From positions 25,738 through 89,737 of the forward strand of contig CADEGF010000026.1 in the NCBI GenBank assembly GCA_902826815.1: DNA of 64,000 nt, in the 5' to 3' direction. The DNA is from an uncultured Mycobacteriaceae bacterium. Its GTDB lineage: Bacteria > Actinomycetota > Actinomycetes > Mycobacteriales > Mycobacteriaceae. The position numbers and the translations under genes were made by a program. Positions 25,664 to 34,526 of the stretch are shown piece by piece (position 1 is the stretch's first letter; each line of letters opens with the position of its first letter). The notes beneath the pieces were generated by a model that was not told the origin of the DNA, searched no databases, and saw only the letters and a program-made list of their open reading frames with translations.

Positions 25664-26338
25664 GTGGGATCACCGTATGGCCCAGGCGAGCGGCCTCCTG
25701 ATGATTTGACGGCGCGGGCACGCATCCGCGACGCGGCGCTGGTCCAATTCGCCGAGCATGGCGTCAAGGGGGCGACGATCAAAGGTATTGCCGAGCACGC
25801 CGGTGTATCGGTTGGGCTGGTGCAGCATCACTTCGGAACCAAGGACAACCTGCGCCAGGCCTGCGATGACGCGGTCGTCGAGGTGTTTCGGCGCCGCACC
25901 ACGCAGGGGGTGAAAAGCGGCGATATCGCCAAACCGGACTTCATGGCCGGCCTCTATGACGCGACCCCACCGTTGATTCGCTATCTGGCCCGGGCAGCTG
26001 TCGAGGGCGGACCGGCCGCGGCGGCAGTGCTCGATGAGTTCACCGCCGGCGCCGAGGAGTTCCTGAATGCCACGTGGCCGCAGCGATTTCCGCGCGACTC
26101 GCAGCGGGCACGTGATGCCGCGGCAGTCATGTGCGCGATGCACACCGGGGTGATCATGCTCAACGATCACCTGGCCCGGCAGATGGGGACCGATCTCACC
26201 GGTGCCGATGCCACCCGGACTGGGCTGGCGATGGCCGACTTGTACACGGCAATAGGCGAATTCATGACCTCGCCCACTGGACGCCAGATCACCGACGCGG
26301 TCACCGACTACCGCGACCACCAGAAAGACGATCGATGA
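25664..26338 (+). CDS. TetR family transcriptional regulator
   Basis: A TetR regulator of about 224 residues; helix-turn-helix at ATIKGIAEHAGVSVGLVQHHF. The start is uncertain: GTG at 25664 (VGSPYGPGERPPDDLT) is chosen because the perfect inverted repeat at 25641-25658 should be promoter rather than coding sequence; ATG at 25649 lies inside that repeat. Its stop overlaps the methyltransferase start (ATGA). It probably represses itself and that gene. Confidence 0.9.
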   Translation: MGSPYGPGERPPDDLTARARIRDAALVQFAEHGVKGATIKGIAEHAGVSVGLVQHHFGTKDNLRQACDDAVVEVFRRRTTQGVKSGDIAKPDFMAGLYDATPPLIRYLARAAVEGGPAAAAVLDEFTAGAEEFLNATWPQRFPRDSQRARDAAAVMCAMHTGVIMLNDHLARQMGTDLTGADATRTGLAMADLYTAIGEFMTSPTGRQITDAVTDYRDHQKDDR

Positions 26339-27159
26339 CGGTGACCCTTGACCACCTCACCCCGGTCGAAAAGACGCTGCTGGTCACGCTCAGGGGTCGC
26401 GCGGCCGATGCCCGCACAAGCCGGCCGTTGCTCGGAGATCATCTGGCGCACACCGTCACCGGCCGACTCTCTCATGACAAGGTCAAGCTGTCGGGCACCG
26501 TCACGATCGCGGTCGCCGTGCGCAGCGCCATGCTCGACCGGCTCGTCAGCCAATTCATCACCAACCATCCCGACGCCGTCGTCGTGGAACTCGGTAGCGG
26601 ACTGGAAACCCGCATGCACCGTGTCTCACCGCCGGCAGGCGTCGACTGGTATGACATCGACCTCCCTGACGTCATCGCCTTGCGCCGGCAGGTGATCCCC
26701 GAACTGGATCGCTCCCGCCTGATCGCGGCATCACTCACCGATCCGGGATGGCTGCACGACGTGCCGCGTGGCCGCCCAGCCATCGTCGTCGCCGACGGAG
26801 TGCTCGGCTTTCTCACCGAGGCCGACAACCGCCAGATCCTCGGGGCCATCACCGACCACTTCACCTCCAGCGGTGAACTCGTCTTCAACGCCTACACCCG
26901 CATCGCTGCCCGGCTCATGGGATCGATGGGCGTGTTGCGGTCGGTAGGGATTCCGAAGGGCTACCGCGGCTACGGCTTTGACGACCCCCACGCGGTCGAA
27001 GAGCTCAATCCGCAGCTCACATACATCGAAGAACAACTCGGCGCGCAAGCGCCCGAGGCCGCCCAATTCGCCTGGCCCACGCGCATGATCGCGAAACTGT
27101 TCGCCCGCTGGCGCGCCCAGGCGCGGCGTGGAGTCTGGGTCGTGCGCTACCGCTTCTAA
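26335..27159 (+). CDS. SAM-dependent O-methyltransferase, leucine carboxyl methyltransferase family
   Basis: A 274-residue methyltransferase of the LCM/polyketide O-methyltransferase type. The SAM site is VVVELGSGLETRMHR (about 82-96), the acidic residue follows in WYDIDLPDVI, and VVADGVLGFLTE marks the post-motif. It overlaps the TetR gene by 4 bp and may detoxify or tailor a small acid or phenol. It is only distantly similar by eye to the other methyltransferase in this window. Confidence 0.92.
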   Translation: MTVTLDHLTPVEKTLLVTLRGRAADARTSRPLLGDHLAHTVTGRLSHDKVKLSGTVTIAVAVRSAMLDRLVSQFITNHPDAVVVELGSGLETRMHRVSPPAGVDWYDIDLPDVIALRRQVIPELDRSRLIAASLTDPGWLHDVPRGRPAIVVADGVLGFLTEADNRQILGAITDHFTSSGELVFNAYTRIAARLMGSMGVLRSVGIPKGYRGYGFDDPHAVEELNPQLTYIEEQLGAQAPEAAQFAWPTRMIAKLFARWRAQARRGVWVVRYRF

Positions 27160-27215
27160 ACGCGAACGGCACACAGCGCGGGGCGCCCTGCGGGGGGTCT
27201 GTGGGGGCCGCCGTG

Positions 27216-27782
27216 TTACGGCGAAACCACGTCGGCGCCGCGCTGAACGAGCCCGCGCACCTGCTCGCGTGCGAAGAACTCTTGATCCTCGCCGAAGCCC
27301 ACGATATCGCCCCATCGCCATTCGGTGAGCGTCCAAAACGTCAGCCTGCCCGGCCATCTGAGCCAGCGCAGCGCGGTGCGCACCTTACCCTCGGCATGCA
27401 GCGTGCGCCCGCGGTCGTCTTCGGCATCGACAACTACCCGCACCGGCGCGCCCGATCGCCGTTCGATCACTCGACGCTCCCCGGAGACCACCGGTGCCGT
27501 AACGAGTTCGGAAGCGAGAAATCGCCGAAATCCAAACCGCCGGTGGGTGGTTGGCACCAACGCCGGTCGTAGAACAGGCAGTCGTAGACCTCTTCGCCGC
27601 TGGGGTCCCACAGTGCAGGCCCGCCACCGGATACCCCGGTGCGCACGTCGTGGAAGTAGTAGACGAAGCCGTTGATGTTTCGGTCGGCGACGTTGAAACC
27701 GAACCAGCCGGCTCTCGCACCAATCGGCGTCATCACCTGCCGGGTGGAACACCTCGTCGTGCTCGCCGAGGATGTCAGCCAT
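27216..27782 (-). pseudogene. Decayed DUF7064/7065-like gene (frameshifted, shortened)
   Basis: Protein-like sequence jumps between reading frames: MADILGEHDEVFHPAGDDAD in one frame from 27782, then GWFGFNVADRNINGFVYY and EEVYDCLFYD in the next frame from about 27710, then VVSGERRVIERRSG to the end in the first frame from about 27495. The pieces resemble the start and C-terminus (WRWGDIVGFGEDQEFF) of ~330-residue actinobacterial proteins often found in steroid/terpenoid clusters. The total is only about 190 codons, so an internal deletion is also likely. Its start overlaps the TetR stop by 8 bp. Confidence 0.65.
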
Positions 27783-28425
27783 GACGGACGGGCGCCTGCC
27801 ACAGGCCGACGATCGCGTCGATCAGACCTTCCGCCGCAACGGGCCAGCTGGATCTGGCTCCGGTTCCGTACTCGGCCATTTCGCCCTCGTGCTCGGCGCA
27901 GGTGTGCATCAGCAGGTTGCGCGCCATCGCGATCCGTTCGCCGCGAACGCGGTTCGGAAGGTCAGGCAGGCAGTCGTTGATCCCGTTCATCGCGGCGACG
28001 AGTTCTGGCGACGTCAGCGCGTCCTTGGTGACGACATCGCGATAGTTCGGATCGGCCATCGCCTGCGCGGCGAACCGCGCGTACCAGCTCGGGTTGCCGA
28101 GTGCGCACAGGTGATCGGTCAGCGGCAGGACCAGCGCGCCCACCCAGTCGCGCAGTTCGGTTGACCCCTTGATCTGCGCGAGCATCGTGGCGCGCAGGTC
28201 TTCGATCGGTGCCCGGTGCTTGCTTTCGACTGCCCGCAGGAGATCCGTGCGGGTGCCGAAGTGGTAGCACGCCGCGGCGTTGTTGCCCTGGTTCGCGGCC
28301 TCGCTGATCTGGCGGTTCGAGACGGCGTACATCCCCCGCTCGGCGAACAACCGCTCCGCCGCGAGCAGCAGTGCCTCCCTTGTCGCGGTCGAACGATCGC
28401 TGCTCAGGACTCGGGCTGCGGTCAC
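27775..28425 (-). CDS. TetR family transcriptional regulator
   Basis: A regulator of about 216 residues. The DNA-binding region is AVSNRQISEAANQGNNAAACYHF (a TetR helix-turn-helix with an unusual NQGN turn), followed by GTRTDLLRAVESKH. The GTG start at 28425 is approximate; another GTG lies 15 nt upstream. It probably controlled the now-decayed gene that follows with an 8-bp overlap. The 55 bp upstream are AT-rich for this genome and should hold its promoter. Confidence 0.88.
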   Translation of the reverse strand: MTAARVLSSDRSTATREALLLAAERLFAERGMYAVSNRQISEAANQGNNAAACYHFGTRTDLLRAVESKHRAPIEDLRATMLAQIKGSTELRDWVGALVLPLTDHLCALGNPSWYARFAAQAMADPNYRDVVTKDALTSPELVAAMNGINDCLPDLPNRVRGERIAMARNLLMHTCAEHEGEMAEYGTGARSSWPVAAEGLIDAIVGLWQAPVRHG

Positions 28426-28480
28426 GCCTGTAGTAGACACCGCACGCGAAGTTAAATCAAGCAGTTTATTTGGGTCAGTT

Positions 28481-29107
28481 TCACCCCGGCGGGGCGTCCT
28501 CCGGCGCAGGCAGGGACAGCCCGGGCGGGATGTTGGCGCCCGGTGGCGGTGCCGTCCCCGGCAGCGGTTCGCCGAGTTGGTCCTGCGGCACCTGCCCCAA
28601 CAAGCCGCCCCGCAGCATCCCTGCGCGATACATGTCGATGTAGCGCCCCATCCACGTTCTGGCGTTGACGTCCGCGTTCTTCTCGCCCGGTGCCACGTCG
28701 AACTGCTCGCCCTCACCCGGCGCCGACGGCACCACGTTCTGCTGCGGGCCGTACGCGTTGTTGAAGGCGTGCAGGTTCGGCACGATTCCGGGACCGGCGC
28801 CCGGCGCCGACGGTGCCGCGTTCTGCCCAAGTACTGTCGTTTCATCCAAACCCGGGATGTTCGGTGCGCCAAGGGGACCCGGGGCCGGATCGCCCGACTG
28901 CCCCAACACCGACAAGCCGTTGGGCCCAAGGTCGGAGCCGAGAACCGGCACCGTCACCGGCGGCGCCGGATCCACGGGCGGCGGCGGCGGCGCCGGGTCC
29001 GCGGGCGGTGGCGGGGCCGGGTCCGCGTCGGCCGGAGCCGAACCGAGAACCGCGGCCCCGACCGTCAGCACCCCGACCGCCGCGATCACAGCGGAGTTAG
29101 TACCCAT
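28481..29107 (-). CDS. Secreted proline-rich protein
   Basis: A 208-residue protein with a signal peptide (hydrophobic VIAAVGVLTVGAAVLG, cleavage near ADA at about 26-28) and a mature part dominated by Pro, Ala and Gly: PADPAPPPPPVDPAPP early, PGTAPPPGANIPPGLSLPAP late. A short non-repetitive block TWMGRYIDMYRAGMLRGGLLG is at about 151-171. GTG at 29116 (GTGA overlap with the porin stop) is an alternative start. It is co-transcribed behind two MspA porins, so a cell-wall or outer-membrane accessory role is likely. Confidence 0.8.
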   Translation of the reverse strand: MGTNSAVIAAVGVLTVGAAVLGSAPADADPAPPPPADPAPPPPPVDPAPPVTVPVLGSDLGPNGLSVLGQSGDPAPGPLGAPNIPGLDETTVLGQNAAPSAPGAGPGIVPNLHAFNNAYGPQQNVVPSAPGEGEQFDVAPGEKNADVNARTWMGRYIDMYRAGMLRGGLLGQVPQDQLGEPLPGTAPPPGANIPPGLSLPAPEDAPPG

Positions 29108-29112
29108 GGGTG

Positions 29113-29799
29113 TCACACGGACTTCGTCACGCCGTAGTAGGCGACCACGTCGTCGGTATCCGTCGTCGAACTCGTCATCGTCGCGTACGACCGCAGGAAC
29201 GACTGGCCGACACAGCCGTCGACCTTGATGTGGGTGTCCTTGAGCGTGACGCGAACCGGCGCGGCCTTGTACGACTTCTTGTCGACCGTGACGTTGGATA
29301 CCGTGCCGGGTTTGGCATGGATCTCGATGGTGCCCGATATCGGGAAGCTGACGCCCGTCGGCACGATGCCGCCGGTCAGGGAGGAACCAGACGTGCTGAC
29401 GCCGACGGAGCCGATCAGCCGGACCTGTCCGAGTTCGATGCCGCAGCCGATCTGATAGCCGGCCTCCAATGTCCCACCATTGAGGGTGGTGCTTCCGTGG
29501 CCGGAGACCGCCCCGACGAAGGTCCCGCCGACGAGGTACTCCCGCGACGAGACCGCGGTCGTCAGTGGCGCCACCGGCAGCTGTGTCTCGTTGGTGGCCG
29601 CCACCGTCAGGATCCACCCGTCCGGTGTCGTCACCACTCCAGGTTCCGCCGAAGCCACGACTCCGTTATCCGGCGGCGGTCCGGGATCTTCCGCAGGCGG
29701 ATCGGCCAGCGCCAGCGGGGCCGTGCCGACCGCAATCAGCAGCCAAGAGGCAAGTGTGACAATACGATTGAGCACGAGCTTCTTCCGTTCCAGGTTCAT
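29113..29799 (-). CDS. MspA family outer-membrane porin
   Basis: A 228-residue exported protein of the MspA porin family, which forms octameric channels in the mycobacterial outer membrane. A signal peptide (LASWLLIAVGTAPLALA, cut near residue 32) is followed by an extra proline-rich N-terminal linker, then the family pattern SREYLVGGTFVG and LEAGYQIGCGI, and a C-terminal beta region. Two cysteines (CGI and GCVGQS) are conserved with its neighbour; classical MspA has none, so this is a divergent subgroup. It begins 2 nt after the upstream porin gene. Confidence 0.9.
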   Translation of the reverse strand: MNLERKKLVLNRIVTLASWLLIAVGTAPLALADPPAEDPGPPPDNGVVASAEPGVVTTPDGWILTVAATNETQLPVAPLTTAVSSREYLVGGTFVGAVSGHGSTTLNGGTLEAGYQIGCGIELGQVRLIGSVGVSTSGSSLTGGIVPTGVSFPISGTIEIHAKPGTVSNVTVDKKSYKAAPVRVTLKDTHIKVDGCVGQSFLRSYATMTSSTTDTDDVVAYYGVTKSV

Positions 29800-29801
29800 G
29801 G

Positions 29802-30491
29802 TCAGACCGCCTTGGTGACGCCGAGGTAGGTGATGACGTCGTCGGTGTTGTCGGTCGAGCTGGTCAGCGTCGCGTACGAGCGGATGAAGGACTGGCCTGC
29901 GCACTGATCCGTCTTGATCCGCACCCCGGTAATCGTGATGCGGGTCTCGTCGCCCTTGAACGACTTCTTGTCGATCGCGACCGATGTCACCGTGCCGGGT
30001 TTGAGATAGACCTTGCCCTGCAGGCTCACGCCGAAGCCGCCGGTTGCATTGCCCGTGAACGGAATCGAGATGCCCGGGGTGAAGCTGGCGCCGGGGTTGA
30101 TCTCGGTCTCGTCCGAGATGATGCCGCAGCCGATCTGTTCGCCCGCCTCCATCGTCCCGCCGGTCAACTTGGTCTTGCCGCCGCCGGTGATCTTGCCGGT
30201 GAACGTCCCGGCGACCAGATACTCGCGAGACGAGATCGCGGTGGTCAGCGGCGCGACCGGCAACTGGGTCTCGTTGCTGCCGACCACTTCCAGGTGCCAC
30301 CCGTCCGGTGTGTCCAGAATCCCGGGCGGCGCGGACGGCACGGCACCCTCTGGCGGCAGCGGATTGGTCGGGTCACTTACCGGCTGTGCCGCCGGATCGG
30401 GTGGTGGCGGATCGGCCGTTGCAAGGGGCGCCGTCCCAACTGGGACTGCTAGGCAAAGGACTGCCGCCATTGTGGCGTAGCGGGTGGACAT
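29802..30491 (-). CDS. MspA family outer-membrane porin (paralogue)
   Basis: A 229-residue paralogue of the next gene: same signal-peptide layout, proline-rich linker (PPPPDPAAQPVSDPTNPLPP), SREYLVAGTFTG, MEAGEQIGCGI, and the C-terminal TDDVITYLGVTKAV nearly identical to the partner's. The tandem pair probably arose by duplication and could form mixed channels. GAGAGAAAAC precedes the ATG. It is the first gene of the porin-porin-proline-rich operon, divergent from a secreted protein gene across about 290 bp that hold no other gene I can support. Confidence 0.91.
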   Translation of the reverse strand: MSTRYATMAAVLCLAVPVGTAPLATADPPPPDPAAQPVSDPTNPLPPEGAVPSAPPGILDTPDGWHLEVVGSNETQLPVAPLTTAISSREYLVAGTFTGKITGGGKTKLTGGTMEAGEQIGCGIISDETEINPGASFTPGISIPFTGNATGGFGVSLQGKVYLKPGTVTSVAIDKKSFKGDETRITITGVRIKTDQCAGQSFIRSYATLTSSTDNTDDVITYLGVTKAV

Positions 30492-30783
30492 GTTTTCTCT
30501 CGACGCCTCTCGTGGGTTCTTCAAGCGGATCCGACGGATCTGCCGTCGGGAGCATCCAATGGCTGGATTTCCACTCGGTGAACGCACGGACAACAAAGCC
30601 GACTCCGTTGTCGACAGGTTGAGCAAGCTGGCATTTTGTGCTGTATCACAGTGATTCCCAACCGATTTCACAGTTTCAAGCCACGGAATCGATCTCGACT
30701 GTGAGGCCACCGTTGGACGTTCGTTCAAGGTCCGGAAACCTCGCCGATCGACCGTTGGTCCACACACTCAGCCAGGAGGCATT

Positions 30784-31314
30784 TTGCGCCAAACACACGC
30801 CCGCTTCGGCAGGGTGATCGTCTCGCTCACCACGCTCGGTATGGGAATAGCGTCGCCTGCAACATCTTTCGCCGACGACGTGACAGTCGACCCGTCCGCG
30901 CCCGGACCGGTACAGGTCGCCACGGCAACCACCGCCGATGACGCCGATCCCGCCGCCGTCACGGCGTGCGCATCGTTCGCCGAAGCGCTCGACGGGACGT
31001 CCGTGTACTACGGTGACTTCGCCGACGCAATCGAGGGGTCTGACTACGCGGACCCGGCGGTGAGCGACAGTAACGTCGTTGGCCGCACCGCACTGCGCCA
31101 GGCAGCAGCGGTGGCGATGTCGGCCGCGGTAACACCCGGACTGCAACCCGAGGTCGCCGAACCGATGCGAACTTGGTCGGTCGACGCGACCAAACTCCTC
31201 GTCAAGATGGGTCTGCGGATTCCCGGCGACAGCCTCAACACAACGGCCACCGAAATGAACGACGACGCCACCAAGGCACAAGAGGCATGCGCAGCCGCCG
31301 GCACCCACGCCTGA
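30784..31314 (+). CDS. Secreted protein of unknown function
   Basis: A 176-residue exported protein. TTG at 30784 is chosen because AGGAGG (30774-30779) is just upstream. The signal peptide has the core VIVSLTTLGMGIASPATSFA and cleavage near SFADD (about residue 31). The mature part is acidic and alanine-rich, with two cysteines (TACASF near the start, EACAAAG at the end). It resembles small secreted mycobacterial proteins of unknown role. It overlaps the following lipoprotein gene by 28 bp. Confidence 0.75.
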   Translation: MRQTHARFGRVIVSLTTLGMGIASPATSFADDVTVDPSAPGPVQVATATTADDADPAAVTACASFAEALDGTSVYYGDFADAIEGSDYADPAVSDSNVVGRTALRQAAAVAMSAAVTPGLQPEVAEPMRTWSVDATKLLVKMGLRIPGDSLNTTATEMNDDATKAQEACAAAGTHA

Positions 31315-31988
31315 AGGCACTGACATGCGCTGTCGGGATGGCCTTTTCGCTGCTGACCGGATGTGCGACAGCACCCGCCGCCGACGCACCGCCCAAGTGG
31401 GTGCCGCAATCGGCGCTACCCGCAGCACTGCTCAGTGACGGTGACGTCGACGCGGTGATGGCGACGACGGGGATGACCGCTCATCCGGCCGTCGCGCAGA
31501 TGGCCGATCACCGGAATCTGTTGCCGAACCTCAACTGCCTTGGCGTCTGGCAGGTCAACGAAGCACCGGTCTACGACCCGAGCGACTGGCAATCGGTGCG
31601 CCAACAGATGCTTCGCACTCCCGACAGCGACAGTTGGGACACGCTCGTCGTGCAATCGGTCGTCTTGTATCGCAGCGCCGAGGCCGCGCAACGCTTCTTC
31701 AGCGAATCGGCGGGCAGGTGGGCCCACTGCACCAACCACCGCGTCAACATCCGACTCAATGATCAGCCGTTGCCCGCTTGGCGCAGCGGCGACCTGACCG
31801 CAACCGACAGCAAGCTCACGATGCCCTATGTCCGCGGCAGCGGAAGCCAGATTCGGTTCTGTGAACGCGCGCTCGCGGTCGTGGCCAACACGGTCCTCGA
31901 TATCCAGGCGTGCAAACCACAGCAACCGAACGCCGCGACGCGGGCAGGCGAGATCGCCGACAGGATCGAGGCTAAGCTGCTGAGGTGA
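31287..31988 (+). CDS. Lipoprotein with PknH-sensor-like extracellular domain
   Basis: A 233-residue lipoprotein: basic start, hydrophobic GMAFSLLTGC with the lipobox cysteine at about residue 25, then a domain like the extracellular sensor of the mycobacterial kinase PknH: SDGDVDAVMATTGM, NCLGVWQVNEAPVY, FFSESAGRWAHC, and paired cysteines. Such stand-alone PknH_C lipoproteins are common in mycobacteria, with no known ligand. ATG at 31287 has a poor ribosome-binding gap and overlaps the previous gene, so coupling or a later start is possible. Confidence 0.85.
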   Translation: MRSRRHPRLKALTCAVGMAFSLLTGCATAPAADAPPKWVPQSALPAALLSDGDVDAVMATTGMTAHPAVAQMADHRNLLPNLNCLGVWQVNEAPVYDPSDWQSVRQQMLRTPDSDSWDTLVVQSVVLYRSAEAAQRFFSESAGRWAHCTNHRVNIRLNDQPLPAWRSGDLTATDSKLTMPYVRGSGSQIRFCERALAVVANTVLDIQACKPQQPNAATRAGEIADRIEAKLLR

Positions 31989-32054
31989 AACCGCTTGCCG
32001 CGGTGAACAATCAGGCCATCCAGCCTGCTTCACGGAGTGCAGACGTCCAACGAC

Positions 32055-32771
32055 CTAGATCTCGCCTCCCTCTGCAATGGCGTCTATCACGGTGTCCACA
32101 GTCGCAACGACGCGGCAGTGGTTGAATGCCAACGCGCGTAGCGACGCATTGTGCGCGTATTCGTCGTAGTCGGCGGTGGCTTCGCTGATTACGACGCAGC
32201 CATAACCCTTTTCGGCCGCGTCGCGGACGGTGCCCTCCACGCAACAATTCGTCGAGATACCGGCGACGATGAGGCTGTCGACGCCGTGCTCGGTGAGCAC
32301 AGCATCGATGTTGCTGCCGTTGAAGGCGCCGAACGTCGTCTTGCGCACAACTGACTCGCCGTCGATCGGGGTGAGTTCGTCGCGAATTCGGAAGTCGGGG
32401 TTGTCGCTGCAGAAGATTCCAGTGATACCGGACCGCGCCTCGAGTGTCTTGATCCACTGCTGTTGCCTGGCATCCAGATCCCGGTAATCGGGATCGTCCG
32501 ATCCCAATTCCAGATGTACCACGGTGAGCCCGTGTTGTCGCGCAGCCGTCAGGAGTTTCTGGATTGCCGGCACGGTGGTGTTTTCGGTTCTCTCGTTGAA
32601 GTACGCCATCGAACCTGGCTGCAGCTTTTCCATGGCGACGTTGAATGCGCCGTCCGGATGGGCGTCGTGGTACTGCATGTCCACGATGACCAGCGCCGTT
32701 CGCGAGGGAGCCACAGACACCGGCGGTATCAGCGTGTCCTGTATGTCAAAAAAGAGGTCAGACTCTGTCAT
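32055..32771 (-). CDS. Isochorismatase-family cysteine hydrolase
   Basis: A 238-residue member of the isochorismatase/nicotinamidase superfamily. The triad is Asp31 (VIVDMQ), Lys144 (VVRKTTFGAF) and Cys177 in GISTNCCVEGT, so it should be an active cysteine hydrolase, probably an amidase or N-carbamoyl hydrolase. It lies 44 nt downstream of an amino-acid-type permease, in a module that also has an amidohydrolase and an acyl-CoA ligase under a TetR regulator. This suggests use of an imported amide or amine. Confidence 0.93.
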   Translation of the reverse strand: MTESDLFFDIQDTLIPPVSVAPSRTALVIVDMQYHDAHPDGAFNVAMEKLQPGSMAYFNERTENTTVPAIQKLLTAARQHGLTVVHLELGSDDPDYRDLDARQQQWIKTLEARSGITGIFCSDNPDFRIRDELTPIDGESVVRKTTFGAFNGSNIDAVLTEHGVDSLIVAGISTNCCVEGTVRDAAEKGYGCVVISEATADYDEYAHNASLRALAFNHCRVVATVDTVIDAIAEGGEI

Positions 32772-32815
32772 TCCAATTCTTTCCCAAGGTTGTACACCGT
32801 TGATTCATTACGCCC

Positions 32816-34279
32816 TCAGCCGCGCTCCTCTTGGAAGAATTTGTCCATCTCTTGCAGGGCGACGGGCCGCCTCCTACGCATGACCAGCAGAAATGCTGCG
32901 CCCAGTCCAATCCACGAGAGGTAGATGTAAGGCAGGGCCGAATACACTCCCGGCTGAGGTGGCCACACGGTTTTGTATAGCGGGTAGAGAAACACTATGG
33001 AGCCGAGGACGCCCAAGACTCCATGGCGGACGAAACGGAATTCTCCAATGCGACGCGTATACAAGATGAGCCCGATATTCGTCAGAATATACGAGACCAT
33101 GAATGCAATAGAGATGAGAAATCCGTAGTAACCCCAAACAGCGAATGGTCCCGCGATCAATGCCAGCGGAATCCCGAGGATCAGGGTCGCGAGGAGCATG
33201 ACCACAATGCCGTTTCTCGGAGTGCTGCGCGACGATACGGCGCCCACCCACCGCGGAAAGACGCCCGTTCGGCCGAGGGTGTACAACACCCGCGAACCCG
33301 AGATGAAGACAGTTTGACTGAACGCCAAAATGCTCGTACCCGTCGCCAGCACGACCAACGCCAGGCCGAGCGTGCCCCAGTACCGAATCGCAATGGTCTG
33401 CAGCGGTGCGGCGTCGCCGCCGAACGCTGACATTGCGTCGATTCCGTATCCGTAGACGATGAAGTACGCAATCACGATGTAGAACGTCGGTAGAACGACC
33501 GCGGCGATGAACAGCCCTCGCGGGATGGCGCTCTTGGCGTCTTCGGTCTCAGCGCCGAGCGTGGCCCCCTCCTCGATTCCGACATGAGCCAGTATCGCGT
33601 ACACCATGGCCAGCGCGAGGCCGGACGCTTGTACGCCGTCTAACTGGAACGGCGCCACGCCGAAGCTGATGTTCCCGGCGGGCCCCTTCACCGCGATGGT
33701 GATGGCAAGCGCTACAAGGATCAGAATTTCAAGGCCGAGCAGCGCCAAGGCGGCATGCATCGACTGCGCGAGGCCGCGCAGCGCAAAGAAAGTTACATAG
33801 GCAAGCGCGACGATCGTGAAACCCCACCAAGGCACCGGAATCTGTAGGTCGTCCGTGAACCACTGTTCCATCCAGCCGCCGAAGACAACGAAGCCGGCGG
33901 CTGAGAGAACCATGTAGGAGCCGATGAACGTCCAGCCGTAAATGAACCCGACATTGGTGCCCCACGCATGCGAGTTCCATGTGTAAAGTCCGCCCGACGT
34001 TTGAATGCGGCGGGAGAACTCCGCAAAAGTGTTGACGAGCAGGAGGATTCCGGGCCACACAAGGACGAACGCGAGAACGAGTGCAGTGCCGGCGAATTGG
34101 CCCATGAATTGCAGGTTCAGCGCGATCACTGAGGCCGGCCCGCACCCCGCAACAGACAGCACCGCCACCTGGGGCCACCGAATGGTGTTCCGACGTAATC
34201 CGGCGGTCTGCCCGGTGGTCGCGCGCCGCCCCGTCGGGGCAACCCCCGGTACGGCCTCGTCGCTTCTTGGACCGGTCAT
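32816..34279 (-). CDS. APC-family amino acid/amine permease
   Basis: A transporter of about 487 residues with roughly 12 hydrophobic segments, from RWPQVAVLSVAGCGPASVIAL to the C-terminal SWIGLGAAFLLVM. The first unwound segment (GCGPAS) and following motifs fit the amino acid-polyamine-organocation superfamily. The start is uncertain: ATG at 34279 overlaps the stop of a 19-codon leader ORF whose ATG (34335) carries the ribosome-binding site; a TTG at 34378 would give a longer protein but lies inside the operator palindrome. It likely imports the substrate of the adjacent hydrolases. Confidence 0.9.
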   Translation of the reverse strand: MTGPRSDEAVPGVAPTGRRATTGQTAGLRRNTIRWPQVAVLSVAGCGPASVIALNLQFMGQFAGTALVLAFVLVWPGILLLVNTFAEFSRRIQTSGGLYTWNSHAWGTNVGFIYGWTFIGSYMVLSAAGFVVFGGWMEQWFTDDLQIPVPWWGFTIVALAYVTFFALRGLAQSMHAALALLGLEILILVALAITIAVKGPAGNISFGVAPFQLDGVQASGLALAMVYAILAHVGIEEGATLGAETEDAKSAIPRGLFIAAVVLPTFYIVIAYFIVYGYGIDAMSAFGGDAAPLQTIAIRYWGTLGLALVVLATGTSILAFSQTVFISGSRVLYTLGRTGVFPRWVGAVSSRSTPRNGIVVMLLATLILGIPLALIAGPFAVWGYYGFLISIAFMVSYILTNIGLILYTRRIGEFRFVRHGVLGVLGSIVFLYPLYKTVWPPQPGVYSALPYIYLSWIGLGAAFLLVMRRRRPVALQEMDKFFQEERG

Positions 34280-34335
34280 GCCGACACCAGCGATCCGAGT
34301 GGTGCGTTCAGCGATTCGGGGGCGGCGATGGTCAT
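34277..34335 (-). other. Nineteen-codon leader ORF before the permease
   Basis: ATG at 34335 follows GAGAGGGA and encodes MTIAAPESLNAPLGSLVSA; its stop overlaps the permease ATG (ATGA). As before the SDR at 6806, the good ribosome-binding site belongs to the short ORF, so the permease may be translated by coupling, or the junction hides a small frameshift. Confidence 0.45.
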
Positions 34336-34378
34336 AGGGTCCCTCTCTGCCGTACTTCCGTAGCTGTGGGATACTCAA

Positions 34379-34394
34379 TCAATCGATCGATTGA
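34379..34394. promoter_or_regulatory. Perfect 16-bp palindrome TCAATCGATCGATTGA, candidate TetR operator
   Basis: It lies in the divergent region between the permease and the TetR gene. A weaker copy, CCTACCGATCGATTGA, is at 34500-34515, just before the TetR start. Two sites flanking both promoters fit control of the whole module by this regulator. Confidence 0.7.
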
Positions 34395-34526
34395 CTTGTC
34401 AGACCATAAATGTTGAGGATTCGATCGTCAATAGCGATGAAGCATTGCATTGTTCGGCACCTCGAGTAGACCGTGGCGCACTGGTATGGTCAGCAGTAAC
34501 CTACCGATCGATTGATGGAGCATCTG

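Noticed and set aside
30768-31428. Minus-strand frame of 250 codons over the secreted-protein gene
   Set aside because: The plus-strand gene has AGGAGG and a signal peptide; the minus frame is low complexity.
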